A stretch of 64,000 nt of DNA from Glutamicibacter sp. JL.03c (GCF_025854375.1 NZ_CP107575.1:2418001-2482000); one strand, 5' to 3'; positions 28,620-38,578 are shown, numbered from the stretch's first letter. The notes: generated by a model not told the origin, from the sequence alone. A program made the numbers and translations.

Positions 28620-29702
28620 CTAGCCCTGCGGCGGTGTGCGCAGGAAGCCGGTGAATCGTCCCGCCACCTGGCCGGCGTCGGGAGCCACGATGACGTCCTG
28701 GGACGCCGGATAGCTGGTTTCGCCATCAACAACGCTCAGCACGGATTCTGGATCCACGTTGCGCTTGATCATGGCCAAGGCAATCGGTCCTGCCTCATAG
28801 TGCAAGGTTGCCGAAGTAACGTACCCAACGGTTCGCTCGCCCAGCTTGACCTCGGCGCCAGTGGATGGGAGGGTGTGCATCGAACCGTCGAGGTCCAGGA
28901 ATACGACGCGGCGCGGAGGGTGCCCGATGTTGTGCACCCGGGCAATCGTTTCCTGCCCCTTGTAGCAGCCCTTTTCCAGATGCACTGCGGTGCGCAGCCA
29001 GTCCAGCTCATGTGGAATGGTCTTCTCATCGATCTCGGCACCGAAGCGCGGCTCCCACGCGGCGATGCGCAAGGCCTCGACCGCCATCATGCCAGCCAAT
29101 TCCTCATCGGCCACAGCTGCTTCCAGCTCGTCAACGGCCACAACATGCAAAAGCCACGGACGGTCCTTGCCCGGGTGGTCCTCGCGCGAGTAGGCCCACC
29201 CGCCGGGAGCAACACCTGGCCATGGATCAATCCATGCCAGCGCTCCGGCGCTTGGAATGGGGCGGGTGGCAGCAAGCACGCCATGGGTCTGCGAGAGGTT
29301 GTTGACCTCAACGCGCAACATGAAACGCATCGAGTTCAAGAACTGCTCCAGGGATTCGCCTGCGCCAGGCTCGACGATGAGCACCAGGCGGTCCTGGTCA
29401 GCCAGAACCTTCATCTCGTGCTCAACGCGGCCCTGCACCGAGAGCAGCAGCGTTTGCGTGCTCTGGCCCGGCTGTAGGGTATTAATGCGCTGGGTGCTCA
29501 GCGTATCGAGCCAGCTTTGGCGATCATCGCCGCGGATCTCCAGCACATCAAAGTGGCTCAGGTCGGCAATGGCCTGGCCTTCTGCCAGCTTGCGTGCTTC
29601 ACGCGTGGGGGCGCCGTAGTGTGCGGCCACGCCGGCATCTACGCCACCCGCTTCCACCGCGCCTTCGCGCTGCAGAAGCACCGACTGGTATCCAGTGCTC
29701 AT
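28620..29702 (-). CDS. ygfZ: Folate-binding Fe-S assembly protein YgfZ
   Basis: This 360-residue GcvT-like protein supports assembly or repair of Fe-S enzymes in a folate-dependent way. The diagnostic KGCYKGQE motif is present near residue 241. The N-terminal HFDVLEIRGDDRQSWLDTLST matches the GcvT fold. It begins two bases after the nitrobindin gene, and this pairing is frequent in actinobacteria. Confidence 0.92.
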   Translation of the reverse strand: MSTGYQSVLLQREGAVEAGGVDAGVAAHYGAPTREARKLAEGQAIADLSHFDVLEIRGDDRQSWLDTLSTQRINTLQPGQSTQTLLLSVQGRVEHEMKVLADQDRLVLIVEPGAGESLEQFLNSMRFMLRVEVNNLSQTHGVLAATRPIPSAGALAWIDPWPGVAPGGWAYSREDHPGKDRPWLLHVVAVDELEAAVADEELAGMMAVEALRIAAWEPRFGAEIDEKTIPHELDWLRTAVHLEKGCYKGQETIARVHNIGHPPRRVVFLDLDGSMHTLPSTGAEVKLGERTVGYVTSATLHYEAGPIALAMIKRNVDPESVLSVVDGETSYPASQDVIVAPDAGQVAGRFTGFLRTPPQG

Positions 29703-29704
29703 GA

Positions 29705-30319
29705 TCAGTTCACCGAGTCTTCAGCGGCAACGCGCTTGAGCGCAGCCGAGGCGTGTGCCTTCAGGTCCAGGTTGCCTTCGGAGACATCCCAGCGCCAGAA
29801 CAGCTCGCCATTGACCAATCCGTAGATGCGGGTCGAGGAAGCATAGGCTTTGGCGTTTTTGCTGCGCAGCAGGCCTTCGGTAGCCAACTGGATGCGTGGT
29901 CCATCGATCAAGCCGTAGTACAACTCGGAGATGCCGCCTGGCTGCACGATGTGCGCCTGGATCTTGAAGCCTTCATCGGTGTGAAGCTTCTGCACGTCGT
30001 CAGCGGAACGCAAGACCGGGAAAATGTCGCCGGGGGTCATGCCTGGGCCAGCGTCAGCGTCCTGCTGCTCGCGGTCCAGGGACCAGAAGCCGTTTTCCAC
30101 GGCAAGAATCCGCAGCCTGGTTCCATCGGCCTCGGTGAGCCACGCTTCGCTGCGGTATTCGAGATATGGGCCGCCGACGTCACGAAAGGTGACTTGCTGC
30201 CAAAAGTACTCGTCCTCGGCTTCGCCTTCGCCAAGTCGGCCAGCACCTTCCCAAGTGCCGATGAGCCATGCGAAAGGTACTAGTTCCGGGGTGAGGTCCG
30301 TAGGGAGATCAAATGCCAT
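29705..30319 (-). CDS. Nitrobindin family heme-binding beta-barrel protein
   Basis: The 204-residue protein matches the actinobacterial FABP-like nitrobindin family (formerly DUF1794). This is a heme beta-barrel that binds NO and isomerises peroxynitrite. Visible are FAWLIGTWEGAGRLGEGE near 16-33 and the C-terminal LKAHASAALKR with a histidine in the place of the heme ligand. It lies two bases from ygfZ and is probably co-transcribed. The heme role is inferred from the family. Confidence 0.87.
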   Translation of the reverse strand: MAFDLPTDLTPELVPFAWLIGTWEGAGRLGEGEAEDEYFWQQVTFRDVGGPYLEYRSEAWLTEADGTRLRILAVENGFWSLDREQQDADAGPGMTPGDIFPVLRSADDVQKLHTDEGFKIQAHIVQPGGISELYYGLIDGPRIQLATEGLLRSKNAKAYASSTRIYGLVNGELFWRWDVSEGNLDLKAHASAALKRVAAEDSVN

Positions 30320-30354
30320 GGGCTACTCGCTCCTAATTCGTCAGTGGTGAAATG

Positions 30355-30385
30355 AAAAACAGCGCACACGTTATTGTGTGCGCTG
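30355..30385 (-). terminator. Bidirectional terminator after the 39-codon gene
   Basis: A ten-pair stem (30360-30369 with 30376-30385) has a five-T run on the minus strand and CTTTTA nearby on the plus strand. It lies three bases past the small gene at 30389-30508. Confidence 0.8.
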
Positions 30386-30388
30386 CTT

Positions 30389-30508
30389 TTACTTCTGACC
30401 CTGGAACAGGCGCTTTACTACCAAGCCTGCGAAGCCCGCCATGCCTAGGCCGGCGATCACGACAAGTGCCTGGAAGAAAATTTCAAGTGCAAGATAATTT
30501 TCATTCAT
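30389..30508 (-). CDS. Small single-helix membrane protein (39 residues)
   Basis: A 39-codon frame encodes MNENYLALEIFF, a hydrophobic stretch of about 20 residues, and the basic end VVKRLFQGQK. It is followed three bases later by a strong terminator, as expected for a real short gene. The ribosome-binding site is weak (AAGATGAAG). I do not recognise the function. It sits between the nitrobindin gene and a membrane protein gene on the same strand. Confidence 0.6.
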   Translation of the reverse strand: MNENYLALEIFFQALVVIAGLGMAGFAGLVVKRLFQGQK

Positions 30509-30574
30509 GGCTTCATCTTAGCGCGATCAGAAGCATAACTTCGACACGCGTGACGCAGCCCGCACCATATTGCG

Positions 30575-31315
30575 TTATATGAACGCCAGAACCTCCATGG
30601 CATACCAGCTGGCGGCCCCGCTAAGCAGGATGATTCCGCAGGATAAGCCGAGGATGCCACTGAGATTGCGTACGCTGCGGCTAGCCAAGGCCAGCGCGCG
30701 CAACGAGCCCACCAGCAGGCCCGCAAGCAGGCCCATGACGGCGCCTTGGAACCAGAGAATGTCAACCGGCAAGGCGCTGGAGGCAGCCCCTAGGGCCGCG
30801 GCAACCAGCGGGGCAAGGATCATGGTGATCCGATTTGGCAGTCTGTTGACCACGACCGCGCCGGCGCCAAGCAGCGAAATGGCCGTGACAACCGTCAGCC
30901 CAAAGCCGTAGCCCACCTGGGCACTGGCGGCCCAGGCAGAGCCCAGGACGGCCAGCACCATGCCGGTCACGCCAGACACGACGCCGGCCAGGCGGCCTTC
31001 GGCTTCAGCACCGCGCAGCACCTGACTGATGAACATCAGCAACACGCCGACGGCGATGGCCTCGACGCTATGCGACATCACCGAGGCACCGGGCATGAAA
31101 ATTGTTGCAGCGGTGGAAGCCAGCGAGCACAGGGCCAGAATAATAGTGATCGGCCACGGCGCATCTGAGCGCACCATCCGCGGCCAGGCGTAGGCAAAAA
31201 CCAGCTGTAATATTGCGGTGACCACGCCCATGGGCCATGTCAGTGACGACAGGCTGGCAGCCCCGGTCAATAGGCCGACTGCGACGAGTCCGCACAATAG
31301 AACTTTGATTCTCAA
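30575..31315 (-). CDS. Integral membrane protein of unknown function
   Basis: This 246-residue protein is almost wholly hydrophobic, with about eight predicted membrane segments and few charged residues. I recognise no family. The TTG start at 31315 has AGGAAG six bases upstream. It is transcribed away from glnR. A transporter-like or structural membrane role cannot be distinguished from sequence alone. Confidence 0.75.
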   Translation of the reverse strand: MRIKVLLCGLVAVGLLTGAASLSSLTWPMGVVTAILQLVFAYAWPRMVRSDAPWPITIILALCSLASTAATIFMPGASVMSHSVEAIAVGVLLMFISQVLRGAEAEGRLAGVVSGVTGMVLAVLGSAWAASAQVGYGFGLTVVTAISLLGAGAVVVNRLPNRITMILAPLVAAALGAASSALPVDILWFQGAVMGLLAGLLVGSLRALALASRSVRNLSGILGLSCGIILLSGAASWYAMEVLAFI

Positions 31316-31441
31316 TCTATGCTTCCTGACGGTAATGTGTCTGCATCTGCGTGTTCACATGCATGATTCGAAGGATTCATTCCTTATACTGTGACACGTA
31401 AAGATGATTTATTCGCAACCAATTGGCAGGAGGACGAGCTA

Positions 31442-32110
31442 TTGGCCCACCTACTGCTACTTAGCAATCATGCCGAAAATGCGGCCGAAGTTCTTCCGGC
31501 ACTCGAATTGCTACTGCATGAAATTTCTTTCCTCCCGGCTAGCACCGAATCGCTGAGCCAAGTTCCAGAATGTGACGCTGTCATCCTCGATGCGCGAACC
31601 GATCTGATTCCAGCTCGTTCGCTGGCACAGATCCTTCACGCGAATCTGAACTTGCCGCTTCTGCTGGTCGTCAGCGAGGGCGCTTTGGGAATCTTGAATT
31701 CCGAATGGCATGCGGCCGATTTCTTGTTGCCCTCGGCGATTCCGGCAGAACTCGATGCCCGAATACGCCTGATGCTGGCAAGCATCCCGGATGCCGCACC
31801 GGCTCCGGAACCAGCTGAAAACACTTCGGGACTGCGCATCGATGAGCTGAGCTACACAGCGCGCATTGACAACCGCATGCTGGATCTTACGTACAAGGAA
31901 TTCGAGCTGCTGAAGTACCTAGCCCAGTTCCCTGGCCGCGTCTTCACTCGTGAGCAGCTGCTGCACGAAGTCTGGGGTTACGACTACTACGGTGGCACCC
32001 GGACTGTGGACGTTCACGTTCGTCGTTTGCGCGCCAAACTAGGCACTGATCACGAACAACTCATTGGAACAGTGCGTAACGTAGGTTATCGCTTCCACAC
32101 CGAATCATAA
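31442..32110 (+). CDS. glnR: GlnR-type nitrogen response regulator
   Basis: The 222-residue OmpR-type regulator has an atypical receiver and a C-terminal winged helix (LDLTYKEFELLKYLAQFPGRVF, GGTRTVDVHVRRLRAKLG, GTVRNVGYRFH). It strongly resembles actinobacterial GlnR, which controls glutamine synthetase and nitrogen uptake genes. I place the start at TTG 31442 because AGGAGG lies eight bases upstream. That start also puts the conserved receiver Asp at residue 50, as in described GlnR proteins. A longer frame begins at GTG 31391. No kinase gene is adjacent, which is normal for GlnR. mshD follows. Confidence 0.9.
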   Translation: MAHLLLLSNHAENAAEVLPALELLLHEISFLPASTESLSQVPECDAVILDARTDLIPARSLAQILHANLNLPLLLVVSEGALGILNSEWHAADFLLPSAIPAELDARIRLMLASIPDAAPAPEPAENTSGLRIDELSYTARIDNRMLDLTYKEFELLKYLAQFPGRVFTREQLLHEVWGYDYYGGTRTVDVHVRRLRAKLGTDHEQLIGTVRNVGYRFHTES

Positions 32111-32162
32111 CTTTCAGCTATTTTGTGGCGAGTTCATTCAGTCACCCACTATCGTGAAAGAC

Positions 32163-33119
32163 ATGAGTGAACTGCCACAGACCACAGTATCCATTCACCA
32201 CGTGCCATCCGAGCTGGATGAACGCACCCTGAGCGATGTCCGCCATCTGGCTTCAGAGGCTCAAGACGTCGACAGCAATCCCCCGCTGAGCGACCAGACA
32301 CTGGTTGCCCTGGCAGCTGAGGATGCCGGCGAGAATATCATGACCCTCCTCGCTGAAATCGGTGAAGGCGCCGAAGCCGTTCTGGCCGGTATTGCCGTGC
32401 TCGTGCGTGAAGCACAGGATCAGCCATGGGTGCTGGAACTTGTGGTCCACCCGCAGCACCGCCAGGCAGGCATCGGACGCGCCCTGCTGACCAGGCTCAA
32501 CGAGCTGGTGGATCTGAGCAAGGTTCAAGCCTGGGCTCATGGCGATCATGAGGCAGCCAAGAAGCTCGCCGCCAAAACCGGGCTGAGCCGCGTGCGCGAG
32601 CTGTACCGCATGCGCCGCGATGGCACCGACTTCATCGAAGAGCCACCGGCTGACCGCCGCTTCACGGTTCGCAGCTTCCGAGTCGGCGAAGACGAACCTG
32701 CCTGGCTTGAGGCGAATGCCAAGGCATTCTCGCATCACCCGGAGCAGGGGTCCTTGAGCCTCTCCGATCTGGATGCCCGCATGGCCGAGGACTGGTTCGA
32801 TCCTTCTGGATTCTTCCTCGCTTTTGATTCCGAGCAGAATCTCTTGGCTTATCACTGGACCAAGATCCACCCAGCCTCCGGCGATGCCTTCCGTCCGACC
32901 GGCGAAGTCTATGTAGTGGGCGTGGTTCCTGAGGCGCAGGGAATGGGCTTGGGACGTTCGTTGACCATCGCCGGCGTCAACTACCTTCTGGAGCTCGGTG
33001 TCGACGCGGTGATTCTCTATGTGGATGCCGATAACGAGCCTGCGGTGAAGCTCTACCGTTCCTTGGGCTTCACACTTTGGGACGCTGACATTATGTACGG
33101 TCCGGAACCGATAGACTAG
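32163..33119 (+). CDS. mshD: Mycothiol synthase
   Basis: This protein has two tandem GNAT domains and acetylates Cys-GlcN-inositol in the last step of mycothiol synthesis. The active C-terminal domain shows VYVVGVVPEAQGMGLGRSL near 250 and LYVDADNEPAVKLYRSLGF near 288. The N-terminal domain has LVVHPQHRQAGIGRALL. The ATG at 32163 could be leaderless, since a TATCGT element ends seven bases upstream; GTG 32154 is an alternative. glnR-mshD adjacency is also known from streptomycetes. Confidence 0.93.
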   Translation: MSELPQTTVSIHHVPSELDERTLSDVRHLASEAQDVDSNPPLSDQTLVALAAEDAGENIMTLLAEIGEGAEAVLAGIAVLVREAQDQPWVLELVVHPQHRQAGIGRALLTRLNELVDLSKVQAWAHGDHEAAKKLAAKTGLSRVRELYRMRRDGTDFIEEPPADRRFTVRSFRVGEDEPAWLEANAKAFSHHPEQGSLSLSDLDARMAEDWFDPSGFFLAFDSEQNLLAYHWTKIHPASGDAFRPTGEVYVVGVVPEAQGMGLGRSLTIAGVNYLLELGVDAVILYVDADNEPAVKLYRSLGFTLWDADIMYGPEPID

Positions 33120-33190
33120 TAGTATCTGCGGTTTCGTGTACTAATAGGACCGCTCTCACGAGGTGTTTTGACATCTACTCGCAGGAAGAA

Positions 33191-33211
33191 ATGAGTTCAG
33201 CAGATGACTAG
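33191..33211 (+). other. Possible six-codon minicistron overlapping the ppk start
   Basis: ATG 33191 has the best ribosome-binding site here (GCAGGAAGAA) and reads six codons to TAG at 33209-33211. It overlaps the ppk ATG at 33204 in another frame. Translation may be coupled, or the site may simply serve the more distant ppk start. Evidence is positional only. Confidence 0.3.
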
Positions 33212-35420
33212 CTCCCCCCAGGAAACTACTTCTCAATTACGCGATGTTCCCTCTTCAAAAGTTAATGAGGACAGAATAGAGCCTGCTGATTCACTTCCGG
33301 ACCTGCACCCGGATGGCGAATTCAATAACGAGCGTTTCCTCGATCGGGAACTGAGCTGGCTGCACTTCAACGCCCGGGTGCTTGAGCTGGCCGAGGATAC
33401 GACGCTGCCGTTGCTGGAGCGAGTGAACTTCCTGTCGATCTTCGCCTCGAACCTCGACGAATTCTTCATGGTTCGCGTGGCAGGTCTCAAGCGCCGCATC
33501 GCCGCAGGCCTGGCGGTTCCAGCAGCCAACGGCATGAATCCGGTGGATCAGCTGGAACTGCTGCTGTCCTCCGCCCACGCATTGCAGACCCGCCACGCGA
33601 AGGTGTTCTCAGAGTCGGTCTCCCCTGATCTGGCCGAGCAGGGAATCCGGATCACAACCTGGGATGACCTTTCCGCCGGTGAACGCGATGTGCTCTCCAA
33701 ATGGTTCGTATCCCAGGTCTTCCCGGTACTCACACCGCTGGCCGTGGATCCTGCCCACCCATTCCCTTATATCTCCGGCTTGTCGCTGAATCTCGCCGTG
33801 GTGGTCCGCAACCCATTGACCGGCAAGCAGCTCTTTGCCCGCCTCAAGGTCCCGGATACCATCGCCCGGCTGATCAGCGTTGATGGAACCCGCGCGGCGC
33901 ATTCTTCGCACCGCAGCGCACGCTTCATTCCGCTGGAGGCACTGATCGCAGTGCATCTTGAACTGCTGTTCCCCGGCATGGAAATCGTTGAGCACCACTT
34001 CTTCCGTGTCACTCGCAACGAGGACCTGGAAGTCGAAGAAGATGATGCAGAGAACCTGCTCCAGGCATTGGAGAAGGAACTGCTGCGCCGCCGTTTCGGT
34101 CCTCCGGTACGCCTTGAAGTCGCTGATGACATCAACCCTGAAATCATGGAGCTACTGACTCGCGAACTGGCCGTTGAGGAAGATGAAGTCTTCAAGCTGC
34201 CCGCACCGTTGGATCTGCGTGGACTGGGGGTCATCGCTTCATTGGACCGTGCCGAGCTGCACTACCCGAAGCATGTCGGGCACACCTCTCGCTACCTGAA
34301 CGAGTCGGAAACCGCCAAGGCCGCCAACGTCTTCGCCGCTGTCCGCCGCCGCGACATCCTGCTGCACCACCCGTACGATTCCTTCTCCACGAGCGTTCAG
34401 GCGTTCTTGGAGCAGGCTGCCGCCGACCCGAAGGTCATGGCCATCAAGCAGACCTTGTACCGCACCAGTGGCGATTCGCCGATTGTCGATGCCCTGATTG
34501 ATGCCGCTGAAGCCGGCAAGCAGGTTCTGGCGCTGGTGGAAATCAAGGCCCGCTTTGACGAACAGGCCAATATCTCCTGGGCCAGGAAGCTGGAACAAGC
34601 CGGCGTGCACGTGGTGTACGGCATCGTGGGCCTGAAGACCCACTCCAAGCTGTCCTTGGTGGTCCGCCGCGAAGGCGACAAGCTGCGCCGCTACTGCCAC
34701 ATCGGCACCGGCAACTACCACCCGCGCACCGCTCGCTATTACGAAGACTTCGGCTTGCTCACCTGCGATGACGCTGTTGGCGAAGATGTCTCCAAGCTCT
34801 TCAACCAGCTCTCGGGCTATGCCCCTCGATCGACCTACAGCCGCTTGCTGGTTGCCCCTCGCTCGGTGCGCACCGGCTTGCTGGCCCATATCGAAAAGGA
34901 AATCGCCAACGCCAAGGCCGGTATCGATGCCAAGGTTGTCATCAAGGTCAACTCCATCGTTGACGAAGCGATTATCGACGCTCTGTACCGGGCCAGCCAA
35001 GCTGGCGTGAAGGTCGAGGTCATCGTTCGAGGCATTTGCGCCTTGCGTCCCGGAGTTCCGGGACTCAGCGAAAACATCGAAGTGCGTTCCATCCTGGGCC
35101 GCTTCCTCGAGCACAGCCGTGTCTTCATGTTCGCGAACGCCGGGGACCCGCTGGTCTACATCGGCTCCGCCGACATGATGCACCGCAACCTGGACCGGCG
35201 CGTTGAAGCACTGGTCTCCCTGCGTAATCCGGAAGATGTCGAGGACCTGCTCAAGCAGCTCGACCTGTACATGGCTGATACCACTGCCTCGTGGCACCTG
35301 AACTCCGATGGCGAATGGACCCGCCATTCGCAGGACGAGGAAGGCAAGCCGCTGACCGACATCCAGTTCTGGCTCATCGATGACCATGCCCGCCGACGCA
35401 ACAGTGGACGTAACAGCTAG
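33204..35420 (+). CDS. ppk: Polyphosphate kinase 1
   Basis: The 738-residue enzyme makes polyphosphate from ATP. Family hallmarks are [18 protein letters not shown] near 48-65, [20 protein letters not shown] near 71-90 and the phospholipase D-like catalytic region [18 protein letters not shown] with the histidine that is phosphorylated. The N-terminal 40 residues are poorly conserved. It overlaps the next gene (Nudix/phosphatase) by one base, so the two form an operon. Confidence 0.97.
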   Translation: MTSSPQETTSQLRDVPSSKVNEDRIEPADSLPDLHPDGEFNNERFLDRELSWLHFNARVLELAEDTTLPLLERVNFLSIFASNLDEFFMVRVAGLKRRIAAGLAVPAANGMNPVDQLELLLSSAHALQTRHAKVFSESVSPDLAEQGIRITTWDDLSAGERDVLSKWFVSQVFPVLTPLAVDPAHPFPYISGLSLNLAVVVRNPLTGKQLFARLKVPDTIARLISVDGTRAAHSSHRSARFIPLEALIAVHLELLFPGMEIVEHHFFRVTRNEDLEVEEDDAENLLQALEKELLRRRFGPPVRLEVADDINPEIMELLTRELAVEEDEVFKLPAPLDLRGLGVIASLDRAELHYPKHVGHTSRYLNESETAKAANVFAAVRRRDILLHHPYDSFSTSVQAFLEQAAADPKVMAIKQTLYRTSGDSPIVDALIDAAEAGKQVLALVEIKARFDEQANISWARKLEQAGVHVVYGIVGLKTHSKLSLVVRREGDKLRRYCHIGTGNYHPRTARYYEDFGLLTCDDAVGEDVSKLFNQLSGYAPRSTYSRLLVAPRSVRTGLLAHIEKEIANAKAGIDAKVVIKVNSIVDEAIIDALYRASQAGVKVEVIVRGICALRPGVPGLSENIEVRSILGRFLEHSRVFMFANAGDPLVYIGSADMMHRNLDRRVEALVSLRNPEDVEDLLKQLDLYMADTTASWHLNSDGEWTRHSQDEEGKPLTDIQFWLIDDHARRRNSGRNS

Positions 35421-36427
35421 TGACCGAGCCGCAACTGCACGAAGCCACCCAACGGGTTCGTGAGATCATCCGTTCGGTGGATGCCGAGGAAATCGCCCTC
35501 GGCGACTTCGATATCATCGCGGCCGGGGCCATCCCCTGGCGGATCCTCGACGACAAACTGCAAGTACTGCTGATCCATCGTCCAAAGTATGACGACTGGT
35601 CCTGGCCCAAGGGCAAACTGGATCCAGGCGAGTCGATCGCAGAATGCGCGATCCGTGAAGTACGTGAAGAAATCGGGCTGCGCATCACCCTGGGGATCCC
35701 GTTGTCGGCCACCGCGTACTCGGTGAAGCAGAAGTCCAAGGTGGTCTATTACTGGGCGGCCAAGACCGATGCCCAAACGGTCATTGATCCGGATGGCGCT
35801 GAATGCGATGGCACCCAATGGGTCAGCGCCAAAAAAGCCGCCGAGCTCTTGACCAACCCCACCGACGTGCAACCGCTGCTGGATCTGGTCAAGGCGCACA
35901 AGAACGGAACGCTGAACACCCAACCGGTGTTGATCATCCGCCACGCCAAGGCCAAGCCGCGGGGCAAATGGACGCGCGCCGAGGGCGAACGCCCATTGGC
36001 CGCTACCGGGCGGCGCCAGGCCCAGGCGGTCTCGCGCATGCTCGAAGCATGGCAGCCAGCCCATATCGCTTCATCGCCATGGCTTCGCTGTGTGCAGACC
36101 CTCTCGCCGTACGCCTCCTTGCATGCAATGAAAATGAAGAACCTGAGGGCCCTGACCGAACACGCTGCCACCCGGCATCCCGAGCGCGCCCGGCGCGCCG
36201 TGCAGAAGCTCTTTGACAAATACCGTTCCCAGGCGATCTGCACGCACCGCCCGGTGCTGCCTTTCGTCCTGGAAGTTCTCGCCAAGAATTCCTCGCCCAA
36301 GCTGGCCAAGTCTTTGCCGAAGGATGACCCTTATCTGGAACCTGGATCGTTGATTGTCGCCCAGCAGGTCCAAGGCGCAAATCCTCGGATCGTCTCCTTC
36401 GAAATGCACACACCATTCCACGACTAA
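35420..36427 (+). CDS. mutT1: MutT1-like Nudix hydrolase/histidine phosphatase fusion
   Basis: The 335-residue protein joins an N-terminal Nudix domain to a C-terminal phosphoglycerate mutase-like histidine phosphatase domain. The Nudix box spans about 65-87 (GKLDPGE, REVREEIGL) and the second domain begins at LIIRHAKAKPRG near 172. This layout is that of mycobacterial MutT1, which cleaves 8-oxo-dGTP and diadenosine polyphosphates. The GTG start overlaps the ppk stop (TAGTG). Coupling to ppk suggests a shared nucleotide/polyphosphate role. Confidence 0.92.
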   Translation: MTEPQLHEATQRVREIIRSVDAEEIALGDFDIIAAGAIPWRILDDKLQVLLIHRPKYDDWSWPKGKLDPGESIAECAIREVREEIGLRITLGIPLSATAYSVKQKSKVVYYWAAKTDAQTVIDPDGAECDGTQWVSAKKAAELLTNPTDVQPLLDLVKAHKNGTLNTQPVLIIRHAKAKPRGKWTRAEGERPLAATGRRQAQAVSRMLEAWQPAHIASSPWLRCVQTLSPYASLHAMKMKNLRALTEHAATRHPERARRAVQKLFDKYRSQAICTHRPVLPFVLEVLAKNSSPKLAKSLPKDDPYLEPGSLIVAQQVQGANPRIVSFEMHTPFHD

Positions 36428-36438
36428 AGTCCTGCCTC

Positions 36439-36463
36439 GGCCCCGCTTCTCGGCGGGGCCTTG
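36439..36463 (+). terminator. Terminator after the ppk-mutT1 operon
   Basis: GGCCCCGC pairs with GCGGGGCC around a six-base loop, followed by TTGC. The stem is strong but the T-run is poor. Confidence 0.6.
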
Positions 36464-36562
36464 CTACATCCTGCACAACTGCTCGAATCCGTTGCATTCG
36501 GCTCCGATTAGGGATATTACTGTTAACAGCAGATGTTTCCGACCCGAAATCGAGGGAATGCC

Positions 36563-36895
36563 ATGACTGCACAGCAGCCGCAGCAACCAGTTGAAAAAGT
36601 TGTTCACCATGGCCTGCGCCTTGACCATGACGAAAGCCGCGGGCGCTTCTCGCTCTGGCACGGTTCCACCTTTGTCGGCTTCCTGGGCTACTACCGCGAG
36701 GGCGACGTAGTGACCATGCAGCACACCATCGTCAACGAGGAATTCGGGCGCCGCGGATATGCCCGCGCGCTGGTGACGCTGGTCCTTGACCGGTTCAAGA
36801 ATGAAGGCCTGCAGATCATTCCGGAGTGCAGCTATGTCCAGGACTATCTGCGCCGCTACCCCGAGTACACGTCAATGGTCGTGAAGCCCAGCTAG
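36563..36895 (+). CDS. GNAT-like N-acetyltransferase (short YidJ/COG2388 type)
   Basis: The 110-residue protein matches short GCN5-like acetyltransferases. FVGFLGYYREGDVVTMQHTIV precedes the acetyl-CoA loop EEFGRRGYARALV, and the C-terminus has the typical ECSYVQDYLRRYPEY. ATG 36563 is chosen with GAGGGA upstream; an in-frame ATG at 36533 lacks a ribosome-binding site. Substrate unknown. Confidence 0.83.
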   Translation: MTAQQPQQPVEKVVHHGLRLDHDESRGRFSLWHGSTFVGFLGYYREGDVVTMQHTIVNEEFGRRGYARALVTLVLDRFKNEGLQIIPECSYVQDYLRRYPEYTSMVVKPS

Positions 36896-36967
36896 TGACG
36901 CCACTGCGAGAAGAGTCATCTCGCTGGGATGTTCACCCGATGGACGGGGTGAACTAAACTTGGGTGC

Positions 36968-37771
36968 GTGAACATTGCGACGCCTTATGAAGACCTGCTC
37001 AAGGACGTGCTGGAAAACGGCACCGCCAAAGAAGACCGCACCGGCACCGGAACCATCTCGGTTTTCGGACGCCAGATCCGCTTTGATCTTCAAGACTCGT
37101 TCCCGCTGATCACCACCAAGCGAGTGCACTTCAAGTCGGTCGCGGCTGAGCTGTTGTGGTTCCTGCGCGGCGAATCCAACGTGAAGTGGCTGCAGGACCA
37201 GGGTGTTCGCATCTGGAACGAATGGGCCGACGAGGAGGGCGAGCTTGGGCCGGTCTACGGGGTCCAGTGGCGCAGCTGGCCCACCCCTGATGGTGGCCAC
37301 ATCGACCAGATTTCCCAGCTGGTCGATTCCTTGCGCAACAATCCGGACTCGCGTCGCCATATCGTCTCTGCATGGAACGTCTCCGAGATCCAGAACATGG
37401 CTTTGCCGCCATGCCACGTCTTCTTCCAGTTCTACGTGGCCGACGGCAAGCTCTCCTGCCAGCTCTACCAGCGCAGTGCCGACATGTTCCTCGGCGTGCC
37501 ATTCAACATCGCTTCCTACGCGCTGCTGACCATGATGCTGGCCCAGCAGCTGGATCTTGAGCCAGGCGAATTCATCTGGACCGGCGGCGACGTGCACATC
37601 TACGCCAACCATCTGGAACAGGTTAAGGAACAGCTCGGCCGCGATCCTTACCCTTACCCAACGCTGAGCCTCAATTCCAGGCCTGCCTCGATCTTCGACT
37701 ACACGCTGGAAGACTTCAGCATCAACGATTACCAGCACCACCCAACGATCAAGGGAACCGTCGCCGTATGA
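36968..37771 (+). CDS. thyA: Thymidylate synthase
   Basis: The 267-residue enzyme methylates dUMP to dTMP using methylene-tetrahydrofolate. The catalytic cysteine is in [12 protein letters not shown] (Cys149). Substrate motifs DRTGTGT near 23, RRHIVSAWN near 129 and [19 protein letters not shown] are intact. It overlaps folA by four bases, so dTMP synthesis and dihydrofolate recycling are co-expressed. Confidence 0.98.
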   Translation: MNIATPYEDLLKDVLENGTAKEDRTGTGTISVFGRQIRFDLQDSFPLITTKRVHFKSVAAELLWFLRGESNVKWLQDQGVRIWNEWADEEGELGPVYGVQWRSWPTPDGGHIDQISQLVDSLRNNPDSRRHIVSAWNVSEIQNMALPPCHVFFQFYVADGKLSCQLYQRSADMFLGVPFNIASYALLTMMLAQQLDLEPGEFIWTGGDVHIYANHLEQVKEQLGRDPYPYPTLSLNSRPASIFDYTLEDFSINDYQHHPTIKGTVAV

Positions 37772-38343
37772 CCGAAGCACCCCGACATGCCGAACAGCTA
37801 GAACCGCTGGTCGGCGCCATTTGGGCCCAGGCCAACAACGGGATCATTGGGGCCCAGGGCACCATGCCGTGGCATGTCCCCGAGGACATGGCCCACTTCA
37901 AGCGCATCACTGCTGGCCGACCCGTGGTGATGGGCCGGGCGACTTGGAACTCCTTCCCGGCGAAGTTCCGGCCTCTGCCAGGGCGCACCAATATCGTGCT
38001 CACTGCACAGGCCGGCCTGCATGGGCAGCTGCGTGAACAGGGCGCGGTTCCAGCATCAACCCTGGATGAAGCCCTCGCCTTGGCTCGCAAGGCCGAGGGC
38101 GGTGAAGAAATCTGGATCATTGGCGGTGGAAAGGTCTATGCCCAAGCGCTGCCAGTGCTGGATGTCGCGGTGATTACCAAACTGGATCTGGAACCAGACG
38201 GGGATACCTCGGCTCCACAGCTCTCCAGCGACTTCGCAATCGGTGCGACCGAACCCGCACTTGATTCTGACGATGCCAACTGGCATGTCTCTTCCACTGG
38301 TACCCGCTACCGCTTTGAAACCTGGCTACGCCAAAAGGACTAA
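37768..38343 (+). CDS. folA: Dihydrofolate reductase
   Basis: This 191-residue enzyme reduces the dihydrofolate produced by ThyA. It shows the expected active-site run [22 protein letters not shown] near 16-37, [12 protein letters not shown] near 51 and [16 protein letters not shown] near 111. The ATG overlaps the thyA stop region by four bases. Somewhat long for the family because of N- and C-terminal additions. Confidence 0.97.
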   Translation: MTEAPRHAEQLEPLVGAIWAQANNGIIGAQGTMPWHVPEDMAHFKRITAGRPVVMGRATWNSFPAKFRPLPGRTNIVLTAQAGLHGQLREQGAVPASTLDEALALARKAEGGEEIWIIGGGKVYAQALPVLDVAVITKLDLEPDGDTSAPQLSSDFAIGATEPALDSDDANWHVSSTGTRYRFETWLRQKD

Positions 38344-38350
38344 GACGACC

Positions 38351-38578
38351 ATGAAAAAATATATCGGAGAGCTCAAAGCGCACCCCGAAGCACTCTTCGT
38401 TCTCGGCTACATGCTCTTTCCGCTTCTGGCCCTCGTTGTCGCTGCCCTGGGCTTCTTCATGGTGCTAGGAGGCCACAAGATCTTCGGACTGATCCTGTTG
38501 CTGGTTCCAGCCCAGATCTTCATCTTCTGTGCCGTCTGGGCGATCAATAATCGCAAGCGGCTGCTTGAGGAAAAGTAA
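38351..38578 (+). CDS. Small membrane protein downstream of folA
   Basis: This 75-residue protein has two hydrophobic segments (about 14-37 and 42-62) and a basic C-terminus (NNRKRLLEEK). It starts seven bases after folA and ends before a terminator, so it is the last gene of the thyA-folA operon. Function not recognised. Confidence 0.75.
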   Translation: MKKYIGELKAHPEALFVLGYMLFPLLALVVAALGFFMVLGGHKIFGLILLLVPAQIFIFCAVWAINNRKRLLEEK

